The notes beneath the pieces were generated by a model. That model searched no databases, was not told where the DNA came from, and worked only from the letters and a program-made list of their open reading frames with translations. A DNA stretch of 64,000 nucleotides from Paenibacillus solanacearum. Lineage in GTDB: Bacteria; Bacillota; Bacilli; Paenibacillales; NBRC-103111. The DNA is taken from positions 248,001 to 312,000 of the forward strand of contig NZ_CAJVAS010000004.1 in the NCBI RefSeq assembly GCF_910593845.1. Direction: 5' to 3'. This document shows, piece after piece, positions 16,941-26,099 of the stretch. Both the position numbers and the translations under genes were made by a program. The stretch's first letter is position 1; each line of letters begins with the position of its first letter.

Positions 16941-17540
16941 TCATCCTTTCCCGGGACCGATCGGCGTGCTTCGCTTGCGGTACCATCTGTCTACGAAGAT
17001 GGCGGCCAGTGTGGATACGAACGTCGCCAGCAGCGTCGTTCCGACGATGTCGGTCGGACTCGCGGAATTGTAGCTCATGCGAATCGCGATCAGCGTTGTG
17101 GGAATAAGTGTAATACTCGCCGTGTTGAGTGCGAGCAGCGTACACATCGCGGGGCTGGCCGCCTCCTTGTGCGGGTTAAGCCGCTGCAGCTCCTGCATCG
17201 CTTTGATGCCCATCGGCGTCGCCGCATTGCCAAGACCGAAAATATTGGCGCTCATGTTCGACATAATATAGCCGAGGGCCGGATGATCCTTCGGAACGCC
17301 CGGGAATAAAAAGCGGACGATCGGCTGAAGCAGCTTCGCGAGCTTCTGCAGCAGCCCTGCATCTTCGGCGATTCGCATCATGCCGAGCCAGAACACCATA
17401 ATGCTGATCAATCCGAAGCAGACGGTTACCCCGCTCTTGGCCCCGTCGAAAACAGCCTCCGTAACCAGCTCGATCTTGCCCTGAAAAGCGGCCACGACGA
17501 AACCGGCGACGATAAAAAAGAGCCATATGAAGTTCACCAT
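16941..17540 (-). CDS. spmA: Spore maturation protein A
   Basis: A 199-aa membrane protein of the same Gate-domain family as SpmB, with the conserved NIFGLGNAATPMGIKAM region. The ATG at 17540 (MVNFIWLFF) was chosen because AAGGGGGG lies 8 nt before it; the longer frame overlaps the dacB end without a ribosome site. It acts with SpmB in spore core dehydration. Confidence 0.93.
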   Translation of the reverse strand: MVNFIWLFFIVAGFVVAAFQGKIELVTEAVFDGAKSGVTVCFGLISIMVFWLGMMRIAEDAGLLQKLAKLLQPIVRFLFPGVPKDHPALGYIMSNMSANIFGLGNAATPMGIKAMQELQRLNPHKEAASPAMCTLLALNTASITLIPTTLIAIRMSYNSASPTDIVGTTLLATFVSTLAAIFVDRWYRKRSTPIGPGKG

Positions 17541-17560
17541 GCGCCATGCCCCCCCTTCGT

Positions 17561-18721
17561 CTACCCGAGCCGTCCGGTGAACAGGACGCGCACGAGCGAT
17601 TGCAAGATGTAAAGCCACTTATGCATGCGGCTGCTGCCATAATCGGACTCCGTAAAGGAGAACGACGATTTGTCTTTCATTTGCAGCCTCGGGCTGTCTT
17701 TCGGATAAAGCGGCACGCTGCCGACGGCTTTGCCGTTCAGCGCGATCTGCAGCTGTCCCGCTTCGCCGAGCCGGTATCCGGCCGACGCCGGGTCGTTCAG
17801 CACCGTTGTGCGGGTAAAGCGGCTGCGCTCCGACTCCAATGCAGCGTACGGGAACGACGCGCCGGCAACGAGCTCCGTTCCTTCGATCGGCTCGCCTTTC
17901 TGCACGACGGAATGAAGCGGATAATGTTTGAAGCCGTAGTCCAGCATCCTCGCATGGTCGATCCAATCGTCCCGGTCGTTCAGCGTGACGACGGCGAACT
18001 GCTGCCCCCCGCGGGTCGCCGAAGAGATCAGGCAGCGCTTGGCCAGTTTCGTATAGCCGGTCTTCACACCATCGGCGCCTTCATACATCGAGAGCAACTT
18101 GTTCTTATTGACCCATGTATAACCCCATGATTCATTCGGGTTCGGCACTTTCTTGACTTTCGTCTTCACAATTTCCTGAAAAACCGGATTTTTGAGCGCA
18201 TAGGCGGTCAGCTTGGCCATATCGTTGGCTGTGGAATAATGCCCCTCCTCGTCGAGCCCGGACGGATTTTTGAAGCTGGAGTTCGTCATTCCCAGCATGC
18301 GCGCCTTCTCGTTCATCAAGTAGGCGAATCCTTCTACGCTGCCCCCTATGTGCTCGGCAATGGTCGTGGCCGCATCGTTGCCCGAGCGCAGCATCATGCC
18401 GTACAGCAAATCTTTCAGGTTCATTTCCTCGCCAAGCTTTAAGTAAATGGAAGATCCTTCTTTGCCGAACGCATTTTTACTTACTTTGGCCGTGTCCGAC
18501 AAGGTCCCGTGATCGATCGCGACAATCGCCGTCATCACCTTGGTCAAGCTTGCGATTCGCATCGGCTTGTCTCCGCTTGTGCTGTATACGATGCGGCCGG
18601 AAGCCACATCGATCAATGCGGCCGCCTCGGCGCTCGTCGATATCGCGGGAGCGGCGTACGCGCCGGCAGGCACCATGACCCCTGTCCAAACGAGAAGCAG
18701 GGCAAGCAGTAATTTTTTCAT
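17561..18721 (-). CDS. dacB: D-alanyl-D-alanine carboxypeptidase DacB (PBP5*-like)
   Basis: The 386-aa protein has a cleavable signal (residues 1-23, ending AYA-AP) and all penicillin-binding motifs: S58-L-T-K61, S113-G-N115 and K220-T-G222, followed by a C-terminal beta domain and a membrane-associating helix. DacB trims cortex peptides in the mother cell and lowers cross-linking. The ATG at 18721 has AGGAGG 6 nt upstream. It heads the spmA-spmB unit. Confidence 0.93.
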   Translation of the reverse strand: MKKLLLALLLVWTGVMVPAGAYAAPAISTSAEAAALIDVASGRIVYSTSGDKPMRIASLTKVMTAIVAIDHGTLSDTAKVSKNAFGKEGSSIYLKLGEEMNLKDLLYGMMLRSGNDAATTIAEHIGGSVEGFAYLMNEKARMLGMTNSSFKNPSGLDEEGHYSTANDMAKLTAYALKNPVFQEIVKTKVKKVPNPNESWGYTWVNKNKLLSMYEGADGVKTGYTKLAKRCLISSATRGGQQFAVVTLNDRDDWIDHARMLDYGFKHYPLHSVVQKGEPIEGTELVAGASFPYAALESERSRFTRTTVLNDPASAGYRLGEAGQLQIALNGKAVGSVPLYPKDSPRLQMKDKSSFSFTESDYGSSRMHKWLYILQSLVRVLFTGRLG

Positions 18722-18877
18722 GTTCATCCTCCTACAGGCTACAAGGAAAATACAAACCACAAACCAAGACAAGCTCCAACCTATCTTGTACATGTATATG
18801 CTTGTCAAGCCGGGTTATGTCCCGCAAGCCGTATAAAGGACGCTATGAAGGAGGAGAGCAGGCATCCCGGATCACGC

Positions 18878-18912
18878 AAAAAAGCGCACGGCGGTTGCGC
18901 AGCCGTGCGCTT
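18878..18912 (-). terminator. Terminator after the SRAP gene
   Basis: Minus-strand stem GCGCACGGC/GCCGTGCGC followed by TTTTTT, 24 nt after the stop codon at 18937. Confidence 0.85.
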
Positions 18913-18936
18913 CATGAACATGATATCTATTCCACT

Positions 18937-19632
18937 CTACCGTACTGCAGGTTCGACGCAATCGGGCTCGTCGTACTGTACGCGGCCAACCTTCGGGCTT
19001 ACCTCGTACATCCGCATCTCGCTTGCAGGGTACGGCGCAAGCAGCGGCATCAGCTCGCGCTCTTCGCGGATGCGCCGGTTGAGCCATGTTCGTACGCCCT
19101 CGCGGTCCAGAATCACCGGCATCCGTTCGTGAATGCCGCTGACCAGCTCGTTCGCCGCCGTCGTCAGGATGGTGCATGTATGCAGCTTCTCCCCGTCCGG
19201 CGTCATCCATGTATCGTACAGTCCCGCCATCCCGAACAGTCCGCCGTCCTTTAGCGTCATGCGATACGGCTGCTTGACCTCGCCTATGCGGGCCCATTCG
19301 TAGAACCCGTCCGCCGGGATGATGCAGCGCTTGGACTTCAGCAGGGTGCGGAACGACGGCTTCTCCGCGGCCGTTTCCGATCTCGCGTTGATCATCCGTG
19401 CGGCGGACTTGTCGTCCTTCGCCCAGGAAGGCACCAGTCCCCAGCGCAGCTCGCCAAGCCGGCCCAACGCTTGCTCCGGCGCCGCGCCGTCCAGATCCGA
19501 GCCGATGATGGCCGGAATCCATTGACCCGGTGCCGCATTATATCGAGGCGCATACTTGGCCATCCGCCGGTCGAGCATAAAATGCAGCATGAGCTCGTCC
19601 CAACTGACGGTAATCGTATACCGTCCGCACAT
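18937..19632 (-). CDS. SOS response-associated peptidase (SRAP, HMCES/YedK family)
   Basis: The 231-aa protein starts MCGRYTITV, where Cys2 becomes the N-terminal catalytic residue after removal of Met. Further family marks are RYNAAPG, INARSETAAEKPSFR, PADGFYEW (catalytic Glu) and HERMPVIL (catalytic His). SRAP proteins link covalently to abasic sites in single-stranded DNA and shield them. AAGGAGGGG precedes the ATG. It is 13 nt downstream of the HD-GYP gene and so likely cotranscribed. Confidence 0.93.
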   Translation of the reverse strand: MCGRYTITVSWDELMLHFMLDRRMAKYAPRYNAAPGQWIPAIIGSDLDGAAPEQALGRLGELRWGLVPSWAKDDKSAARMINARSETAAEKPSFRTLLKSKRCIIPADGFYEWARIGEVKQPYRMTLKDGGLFGMAGLYDTWMTPDGEKLHTCTILTTAANELVSGIHERMPVILDREGVRTWLNRRIREERELMPLLAPYPASEMRMYEVSPKVGRVQYDEPDCVEPAVR

Positions 19633-19644
19633 CCTGTCCCCTCC

Positions 19645-20733
19645 TTACATTTCCAGCACCTTCGTTACAAATACGGTCAGCTTGGTCGACAAATCGACCT
19701 CGTACGGCTGGGTCAACTTCTCCCCATCCGGACCGCTCAGCACCCGAACAACCGGACGCTGCGGTGCGGTCGGATTGATGCCGACGACAACGCCGGTTTC
19801 TCCGGTGCTGAGCGATACGGACAAGCCAAGCGGATAAATGGCCACGTTGTCGCGAAAGAGCGCCACTTTTTTTTGCTCATACAGCGTTCCTACGCCTGCG
19901 AACAGCACTTCCATCGCCTGATGCGGGAGCATGGCGAGCCGGTGCGGGCGATGCGTCGTCATGGCGTCATAGCTGTCCGCGACAGCGATCCATTTGGCGT
20001 AATCATGGATTTCCTTGCCCTTGATGCCTCTCGGATATCCGCTGCCGTCTTCCCGCTCATGATGCTGAAACGCGCAATGCGCCGATAACAGCGGCATATT
20101 CGGCTCGTCCTTCAACAAGCGGTAACCGATTTCGGCGTGTCTCTTCACTTCCGCGAACTCCTCGGGCGTCAAGCGGCCCTGCTTTTTAATGATGTCCTGG
20201 TTAATTTTCGTCTTGCCGATATCATGCAGCAGCGCACCTATGCCAAGCGTCATAATTTCATCCTTGGAGTAACCGTTCACCATGCCGAGCATCGTTGTAT
20301 AGATGCAAACGTTCAATGAATGCTGGTACAAATAATTGTTCAGCACGTTCATATTCATCAGCATGATCAGCGTCCCCTGCTTATCGCTTAAATCGTCCAC
20401 GATCATCTTCATCACGTTGCCGAACGCGCGGCCGAGCACAAGCCCCTTGGACAGCTTCGGCCTGCTGTTCACTTCCATAAACTGGCGATAGTGGGTACGA
20501 ATTTCGGTAAGCGCCCTGAGCCGCGTCTCATCCGATAGCGGGTCTTCTATTTTGACGTCATCCGTCGCTCCGTCCTTAATATAAAGAAAGTCGATCCCGA
20601 ATTGCATCAAACGGTTTAGCAAGCCTTGCGTCAGTTCCACATTTTCATTGAGAAGAATTACGCCTTCTTCGTTATGAATGCATTTTCCAAGCCGCATACC
20701 GGGCGTACAGGATCTAGTTGGCAGCAGCCTCAC
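19645..20733 (-). CDS. HD-GYP domain phosphodiesterase
   Basis: The protein has an N-terminal domain of about 120 residues and a C-terminal HD-GYP domain with H138, H170-D171 (LLHDIGK), H199, H224-H225 and GYP at 232-234. These residues bind the metal centre that hydrolyses cyclic di-GMP. The second GTG (20733, giving MRLLPTRSCTPGMRLG) is preferred because AGGAG is 10 nt upstream; the first GTG (20742) is almost on top of it. The last 60 residues form a small beta domain after the catalytic core. The signalling role is inferred. Confidence 0.88.
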   Translation of the reverse strand: MRLLPTRSCTPGMRLGKCIHNEEGVILLNENVELTQGLLNRLMQFGIDFLYIKDGATDDVKIEDPLSDETRLRALTEIRTHYRQFMEVNSRPKLSKGLVLGRAFGNVMKMIVDDLSDKQGTLIMLMNMNVLNNYLYQHSLNVCIYTTMLGMVNGYSKDEIMTLGIGALLHDIGKTKINQDIIKKQGRLTPEEFAEVKRHAEIGYRLLKDEPNMPLLSAHCAFQHHEREDGSGYPRGIKGKEIHDYAKWIAVADSYDAMTTHRPHRLAMLPHQAMEVLFAGVGTLYEQKKVALFRDNVAIYPLGLSVSLSTGETGVVVGINPTAPQRPVVRVLSGPDGEKLTQPYEVDLSTKLTVFVTKVLEM

Positions 20734-20883
20734 GCGAACCACGCTCCTATGACATAAGTCCTATATTGTATCTGAAAATAATATTAAGACATCGCAAACG
20801 AAAGAGCAATGCATATGTAACATTTGCGCATAAAAAAGCTGCCCCGGACAGAGCAGCGAGTTGGTTATGGCGTGAAGAGACTG

Positions 20884-21366
20884 TTACACGATAAAGTTCT
20901 GATTCTCAATATTATTCGTCACTTGCGTGCCCGAAGCCGAAGGAGCGGCGGTACCGCCATGGATGCCGCCTCTCATCATCGATTGAATTTTATCGACAAC
21001 CTGAGGTGCGGAATCGATCAAACGCTCGAGCAGATGCGTTTGATTATCGAGCGGCACGATCTTGACGCCGTGCTTGCCCACTACAAGGAACGCGATCGGC
21101 GTAATGGAGACCCCACCGCCGCTCCCGCCGCCAAACGGCATTTGTACATGCGCGTTCATAGCGTCATTGCGGCTGTTAGCCGGATGATCCTCGGAGACAA
21201 ACTCGCTGCCGCCTGCCGCGAAGCCGAAACCTACTTTGCTGATCGGCATAATGACGCTGCCGTCCGGTGTTTCGACTGGATCGCCAACGATCGTATTGAC
21301 GTCGACCATTTCTTTTATATTCTCCATGGCCGTCTTCATTAAACCTTGAATCGGATGATCTGACAT
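20884..21366 (-). CDS. gerW: Sporulation/germination protein GerW (YtfJ family)
   Basis: The 160-aa protein matches the YtfJ family: an N-terminal helix and the conserved core VNTIVGDPVETPDGSVIMPI, GFGFAAGGSE, and a glycine-rich stretch before ITPIAFLVV. GerW is made in the forespore and is needed for efficient L-alanine germination in B. subtilis. GGAGGG lies 8 nt before the ATG. It follows the DUF2953 gene, the same pairing as ytfI-ytfJ. Confidence 0.9.
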   Translation of the reverse strand: MSDHPIQGLMKTAMENIKEMVDVNTIVGDPVETPDGSVIMPISKVGFGFAAGGSEFVSEDHPANSRNDAMNAHVQMPFGGGSGGGVSITPIAFLVVGKHGVKIVPLDNQTHLLERLIDSAPQVVDKIQSMMRGGIHGGTAAPSASGTQVTNNIENQNFIV

Positions 21367-21442
21367 CGCTTTAGCCCTCCTATGATCATGGTATTAAAGG
21401 CGTTACCCATTCGTTAGGCTTCCCCCGCCCCGCTTCCGCTAT

Positions 21443-22132
21443 TCAGGCGGCGCGCTTGGCCGAGCGCATCAATATGTCACGCCACGTTTTCCAGCCGTCC
21501 TTGACTTTGACGATGCGGGTCAGCAGCAAGATTCCCGCCTTCATAACGACGGCGAACCGTACATAAGCCTCCACCACCGCTTCCATTTCGAATCGCATCT
21601 GGTTAAAGTACGGCATGACCTGCAGCTTCGGCTCTGTCTCCAGCCGTACGTACCGGAAAACATAGCCGAGCAGCGACGTTTTGAGTCCCCACAGCGTGCC
21701 TACGGAGATGGCCGTATGGGGCGCGTCGTCCAGCCCGATGGACGTCTTCCACACAAGCCGGTCGCAATGCACATGCGTCAGCGCCGCCTTCAGCCATTCG
21801 TGAAAATGAAAGCAGTGCTGAAGCAACTGCTGGACATCGTGAAAAGCGCTTTTTATTTTGTCGATCGTAATGCGCTTGCGCTGATCGCCGAGCAAATGGC
21901 CCGCGTTGGCATTCACCTGCTCCGTCTTCAGTTCAAGCCCTTCCTTCATTCCCTTGAACTCAAACACCGGCATCGAATAACGAAAGCGAATGCATCCGAA
22001 CAGCGCGCTGACATCGACGATCAGGTCGTCGTTCGTATCCTGCCGGTTGAACGAAGCGCGTATGCGCACCTTGCTCATTAAAATCACGATCAGCAGCAGG
22101 CCCAATCCGCCCGCAATCCACAGCCACATCAT
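21443..22132 (-). CDS. DUF2953 family protein (YtfI-like)
   Basis: The 229-aa protein has one N-terminal membrane segment (MWLWIAGGLGLLLIVILM) and a soluble domain beginning KVRIRASFNRQ, typical of DUF2953. The ATG-ATG at 22132 follows GGGAGGG by 12 nt; the longer frame upstream carries no ribosome site. It lies directly upstream of gerW, as ytfI does in B. subtilis, so a role in spores is likely but unproven. Confidence 0.82.
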   Translation of the reverse strand: MMWLWIAGGLGLLLIVILMSKVRIRASFNRQDTNDDLIVDVSALFGCIRFRYSMPVFEFKGMKEGLELKTEQVNANAGHLLGDQRKRITIDKIKSAFHDVQQLLQHCFHFHEWLKAALTHVHCDRLVWKTSIGLDDAPHTAISVGTLWGLKTSLLGYVFRYVRLETEPKLQVMPYFNQMRFEMEAVVEAYVRFAVVMKAGILLLTRIVKVKDGWKTWRDILMRSAKRAA

Positions 22133-22250
22133 CGCAAATGAACACCCTCCCGCGCCGCAATCGGCAAACGCAAAAAACTTCCAAGTTCGGGAAGCTTGCA
22201 GCTTCGTTTCCTTGGAAGTTAGTATGGCCGCGATTCGCCGGATCATGCGT

Positions 22251-22871
22251 CTACGGCTCGATCTCGCCGGAAGCGGGGATGTCCTCGAAGGTCATCTGCT
22301 TGCCGTCCAGCTTCTCGAACAGCAGCCTCGTCTCCTCTTCGAGATTATCGTCATTCTCAAATAACGACGTCTCCGGCAAATCTTGAATCGAGGCAAGCGC
22401 GAAGTAATCCAAAAACGCTTTGGTCGTGCCGTATAAGATAGGCCGTCCGGGCGCATCCGCCCGGTCTACCTCATGAATCAAATCTTTGGCGACCAGCGTC
22501 TGGAGCGCACGTTCCGACTTGACGCCGCGAATCTCTTCGATATCGACGCGCGTAATCGGCTGTCGGTACGCTACGATGGCGAGCGTCTCCAGCGCGGCTT
22601 GCGACAGCGAAGCGCGGGAAGGCGAATGCGCCAGCTTCTCGAAATAGGGCGCATGCTCGGGGACGGTCGCCAGCTGGAATGTTCCGGCCAGTTCGACAAT
22701 CTGGATCCCTCGCTTCTGGCGTTTCAGATCGCTCTGCAAATCAAGCACGAGCTCGGCCGTAAACTTGGGGTCCTGTTCCAGCACTTCAGCCAGCTGCTTG
22801 GCGTTCAGTCCTTCGTCACCCGCCACGAACAGCAAGCCTTCAATAACTGATTTCATTTGCCCAAAATCCAT
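22251..22871 (-). CDS. scpB: Segregation and condensation protein B
   Basis: The 206-aa protein is the kleisin-associated ScpB subunit with two winged-helix domains (LEALLFVAG-type start, VAYRQPITRVDIEEIRG in the middle). It joins ScpA and SMC in the condensin that organises the chromosome. The ATG at 22871 has AGGAAGGA 7 nt upstream and overlaps the 3' end of scpA by 32 nt, so the two are coupled. Confidence 0.95.
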   Translation of the reverse strand: MDFGQMKSVIEGLLFVAGDEGLNAKQLAEVLEQDPKFTAELVLDLQSDLKRQKRGIQIVELAGTFQLATVPEHAPYFEKLAHSPSRASLSQAALETLAIVAYRQPITRVDIEEIRGVKSERALQTLVAKDLIHEVDRADAPGRPILYGTTKAFLDYFALASIQDLPETSLFENDDNLEEETRLLFEKLDGKQMTFEDIPASGEIEP

Positions 22872-23625
22872 TGGCCGTTCCTTCCTCTCTTGCTTCGATC
22901 ACAATATCGTCAAACAGCTTATGCTGAAAGCAAACGATGCGCTTGACCTTCATAAGCTCCAGCATCGCCAAAAACGTAACGACGATGGAATCTTTTGTCA
23001 CTTCGGCGTCCAGCAGCTTGGAAAACATCATCCGTCCGCCGCTCCGTTCCAGCGCATCGACGACTTCCGCCATCCGATCTTTGACCGAAATTTCATCCTT
23101 GCGGATTTTCGCGATCGTATTGCGGCTCTGCATGCGGCGCATCGCTTTGCGAAACGCGCGCACGAGATCGGAGATGTGAAGCCCTTTGACCGGATTATCG
23201 GGAACCGTCGGCACATAAGGCGTCAAATCTTCCGGCTCGCGCGTGAAGATAAGGCTGCGCTCCACTTCCTTGTCCCGCAAATGCTCCGCGATCGCCTTAT
23301 ATTTGCGGTATTCGATCAGCTTGGCCACAAGCTCGGCCCGCGGATCGAAGTCTTCATCCATCATGTAATCGTCGTAATCGAGCTCCAGCACCGGCGGCTT
23401 CGGCAACAGCATATGGCTCTTGATAGAGAGCAGCGTTGCGGCCATCACCAAAAACTCGCTCGTGACTTCGAGTTCCAGCTCCTGCATGGCATCGAGATAT
23501 TCCATGTATTGGTCGGTAATTTCTTTGATCGGAATGTCGTAAATGTCGACTTCCGCCTGATCGATTAAGTGCAGCAGCAAATCAAGGGGGCCCTCAAAGG
23601 TATCCAGTTTGACTGTGACTTTCAC
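22840..23625 (-). CDS. scpA: Segregation and condensation protein A
   Basis: The 261-aa kleisin has the N-terminal SMC-binding start VKLDTFEGPLDLLLHLIDQAEVD within its first 30 residues and a C-terminal winged helix. It bridges the SMC heads. The start is GTG with AAGGGGG 12 nt upstream. It is 36 nt downstream of ribH on the same strand, which may place it under partial readthrough from the riboflavin operon. Confidence 0.95.
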   Translation of the reverse strand: MKVTVKLDTFEGPLDLLLHLIDQAEVDIYDIPIKEITDQYMEYLDAMQELELEVTSEFLVMAATLLSIKSHMLLPKPPVLELDYDDYMMDEDFDPRAELVAKLIEYRKYKAIAEHLRDKEVERSLIFTREPEDLTPYVPTVPDNPVKGLHISDLVRAFRKAMRRMQSRNTIAKIRKDEISVKDRMAEVVDALERSGGRMMFSKLLDAEVTKDSIVVTFLAMLELMKVKRIVCFQHKLFDDIVIEAREEGTANGFWANEISY

Positions 23626-23661
23626 GTTCCGCTTGTTCCCCCTTAATGTTCATGAAGCTGC

Positions 23662-24132
23662 CTATTTCGAAAATTGCTTGGACAGATTCGCCATCTCGAT
23701 CGCCGTGACAGCCGCTTCCCATCCTTTGTTGCCCGCTTTTGTGCCGGCGCGCTCGACGGCTTGCTCGATCGAGTCGGTCGTCAATACGCCGAAGATGGTC
23801 GGCACGCCGGTTTTCAGCCCGATCGCCGCTACGCCTTTGGCCGCTTCGTTGCAAACATAGTCGAAATGTGGCGTAGAACCGCGAATGACGGCGCCGAGCG
23901 TAATGACCGCGTCATAACGTCCGCTCTCGGCCATTTTTTGCGCGATCAGCGGGATTTCGAATGCGCCGGGAACCCAGGCAATCTCCACTTCGTCGTCCTG
24001 GACGCCGTGGCGTTTCAAGGCGTCCTCCGCGCCGCCAAGCAGCTTATGTGTAATAAATTCATTAAAACGGCCTACCACGATGCCGTATTTTAATCCTTGC
24101 GATACCAAATGTCCTTCGTATACTTTCGCCAT
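23662..24132 (-). CDS. ribH: 6,7-dimethyl-8-ribityllumazine synthase
   Basis: The 156-aa protein is full length for lumazine synthase, with the substrate loops [34 protein letters not shown] and the C-terminal GNKGWEAA. It condenses the pyrimidine intermediate with dihydroxybutanone phosphate. It is the last gene of ribD-ribE-ribBA-ribH. Confidence 0.96.
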   Translation of the reverse strand: MAKVYEGHLVSQGLKYGIVVGRFNEFITHKLLGGAEDALKRHGVQDDEVEIAWVPGAFEIPLIAQKMAESGRYDAVITLGAVIRGSTPHFDYVCNEAAKGVAAIGLKTGVPTIFGVLTTDSIEQAVERAGTKAGNKGWEAAVTAIEMANLSKQFSK

Positions 24133-24175
24133 TTGAACTCTACATCCTTCCGGTTTGTCGAATTTTTTTGCAAGC

Positions 24176-25387
24176 TTACTTATTGAACTCGAGCAAATGC
24201 CCCAGTTTCATCTGTTTCGTATGAAGATAGTCGGTGTTGTCCTCATTCTCTTCCATCTGAATCGGGACCCGTTCGACCACTTCCAGCCCGTAGCCTTCAA
24301 GGCCGCGGATTTTGCGCGGGTTGTTCGTCAACAGCCGTATTTTGCGAACGCCTACGTCCTTGAGGATTTGCGCGCCGATGCCGTATTCTCTCAGGTCGGG
24401 GGCGAAGCCGAGCTTCAGGTTCGCATCAACCGTATCCAGCCCCTGCTCCTGCAGTTTATAGGCTTTCAGCTTGTTGATCAAGCCAATGCCGCGGCCTTCC
24501 TGCCGCATATACAGTAACACACCGGAGCCCGCTTCGTCGATCTGTTTCAGCGCCGCGGCCAGCTGCGGTCCGCAGTCGCAGCGGTGCGAATGAAACACGT
24601 CGCCGGTCAAGCATTCGGAGTGAACGCGAACGAGCGTCGGACGGTCGCTGTCGATTTTGCCCTTGACAAGCGCGACATGCTCCTTCTGGTCGACCACGTT
24701 CGTGTAAGCGATCGCCTGGAACATGCCATAGTCTGTCGGCATCCGCACCTCGACTTCGCGCTGGACGAGCTTCTCTTTATGGTTGCGGTACTCGATCAAG
24801 TCGCGAATCGTGATGATTTTCAATCCGTGCTTCTCGCTGATCTGCATCAAGTCCGGTACCCGCGCCATTTCCCCGTCTTCCTTGATCACTTCGCAAATGA
24901 CGGCGGCCGGATAGGAGCCGCACATCCGGGCCAAGTCGACCGACGCTTCGGTATGGCCGGCGCGGCGCAATACGCCACCTCGCTTGGCAATCAGCGGGAA
25001 TATATGTCCCGGGCGGCGGAAGCTGTGGGGCTTCGTCTTCGCATCGATCATCGATTGGATCGTGAACGAGCGCTCCGCGGCGGAAATACCGGTCGTCGTC
25101 TCTACGTGATCGATGGAAACCGTAAAGGCGGTGCCGTGATAGTCGGTATTGCGCGCGACCATCGGGGGCAAATCGAGCTCCTGCGCCCGCTCCTCGGTAA
25201 TCGGCACGCAGACGAGGCCGCGGCCTTCCTTGATCATGAAATTGATCACTTCCGGCGTCGCTTTCTCCGCCAACGCCACAAAATCGCCTTCGTTCTCGCG
25301 GTCTTCGTCGTCCACGACAATGACGACTTTCCCCAGGATCAGGTCGTAGATCGCTTCTTCAATCGAATGAAATTTCAAATCGGACAT
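24176..25387 (-). CDS. ribBA: Bifunctional GTP cyclohydrolase II / 3,4-dihydroxy-2-butanone 4-phosphate synthase
   Basis: The 403-aa fusion has an N-terminal RibB domain (residues 1-200; acidic loop [11 protein letters not shown]) and a C-terminal RibA domain with the zinc site [17 protein letters not shown] and the loop RQEGRGIGL. It supplies both precursors of riboflavin. AAGGAGTGAGCAGAG precedes the ATG. It follows ribE by 40 nt. Confidence 0.96.
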   Translation of the reverse strand: MSDLKFHSIEEAIYDLILGKVVIVVDDEDRENEGDFVALAEKATPEVINFMIKEGRGLVCVPITEERAQELDLPPMVARNTDYHGTAFTVSIDHVETTTGISAAERSFTIQSMIDAKTKPHSFRRPGHIFPLIAKRGGVLRRAGHTEASVDLARMCGSYPAAVICEVIKEDGEMARVPDLMQISEKHGLKIITIRDLIEYRNHKEKLVQREVEVRMPTDYGMFQAIAYTNVVDQKEHVALVKGKIDSDRPTLVRVHSECLTGDVFHSHRCDCGPQLAAALKQIDEAGSGVLLYMRQEGRGIGLINKLKAYKLQEQGLDTVDANLKLGFAPDLREYGIGAQILKDVGVRKIRLLTNNPRKIRGLEGYGLEVVERVPIQMEENEDNTDYLHTKQMKLGHLLEFNK

Positions 25388-25427
25388 CTCTGCTCACTCC
25401 TTCTCTATATCGTGAAGCGCCTTGCGC

Positions 25428-26096
25428 TTACATAAAGCCGTGATCCGCCAAAAACGACGCCGTCAGCCGGCCGGAACTGCGCGCGGCCGCGCTGCCGGCA
25501 CCCGTTCCGTGCGTGAGCAGCCGCTCGATATATTTGCCGAGCACGTCACACTCGAGATTAATCTCGTCGCCTTGCTTTTTATGCTGCAGCACCGTTTCGG
25601 CGAGCGTGTGCGGAATGATCGACACGGTAAACGTGGTTTCGGTTACGCCGACGACGGTGAGACTGATGCCGTCGATCGTAATGGAGCCGTGCGGAATGAC
25701 GTATTTGAGTATGTCCGTCTCGCGCGGTGCGATCCGGAACACAACAGCGTTCTCCTCCGGCGTCCGGCTCTCGATGATGCCGGTGGCGTCGACATGCCCT
25801 TGCACGATATGACCGCCAAACCGGCCGTTCGCCGCCATCGCGCGCTCCAGATTGACCGGTGCGCCGACGGAAAGCCGCGACAAGTTCGTGCGCCGGAACG
25901 TCTCCGGCATCACGTCGACCGTAAACGACTGATTGTCGAAGGCGATAACGGTCAGGCATACGCCGTTCACCGAGATGCTGTCGCCAAGCTTCACGTCCGA
26001 CAATACGGTGCGGGCGCCGATCGTCAGCACCATCGCCTGGCCTTGCCTGTCGATGCGGCGCATCGCGCCTATTTCCTCGATTATGCCGGTAAACAT
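25428..26096 (-). CDS. ribE: Riboflavin synthase alpha chain
   Basis: The 222-aa protein consists of two lumazine-binding repeats, the first beginning MFTGIIEEIG with DSISVNGVCLTV, the second with GSITIDGISLTV. It dismutates two lumazines to riboflavin. GGGAGGTG lies 9 nt before the ATG, which is 3 nt after the ribD stop. Confidence 0.95.
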   Translation of the reverse strand: MFTGIIEEIGAMRRIDRQGQAMVLTIGARTVLSDVKLGDSISVNGVCLTVIAFDNQSFTVDVMPETFRRTNLSRLSVGAPVNLERAMAANGRFGGHIVQGHVDATGIIESRTPEENAVVFRIAPRETDILKYVIPHGSITIDGISLTVVGVTETTFTVSIIPHTLAETVLQHKKQGDEINLECDVLGKYIERLLTHGTGAGSAAARSSGRLTASFLADHGFM

Positions 26097-26099
26097 CGG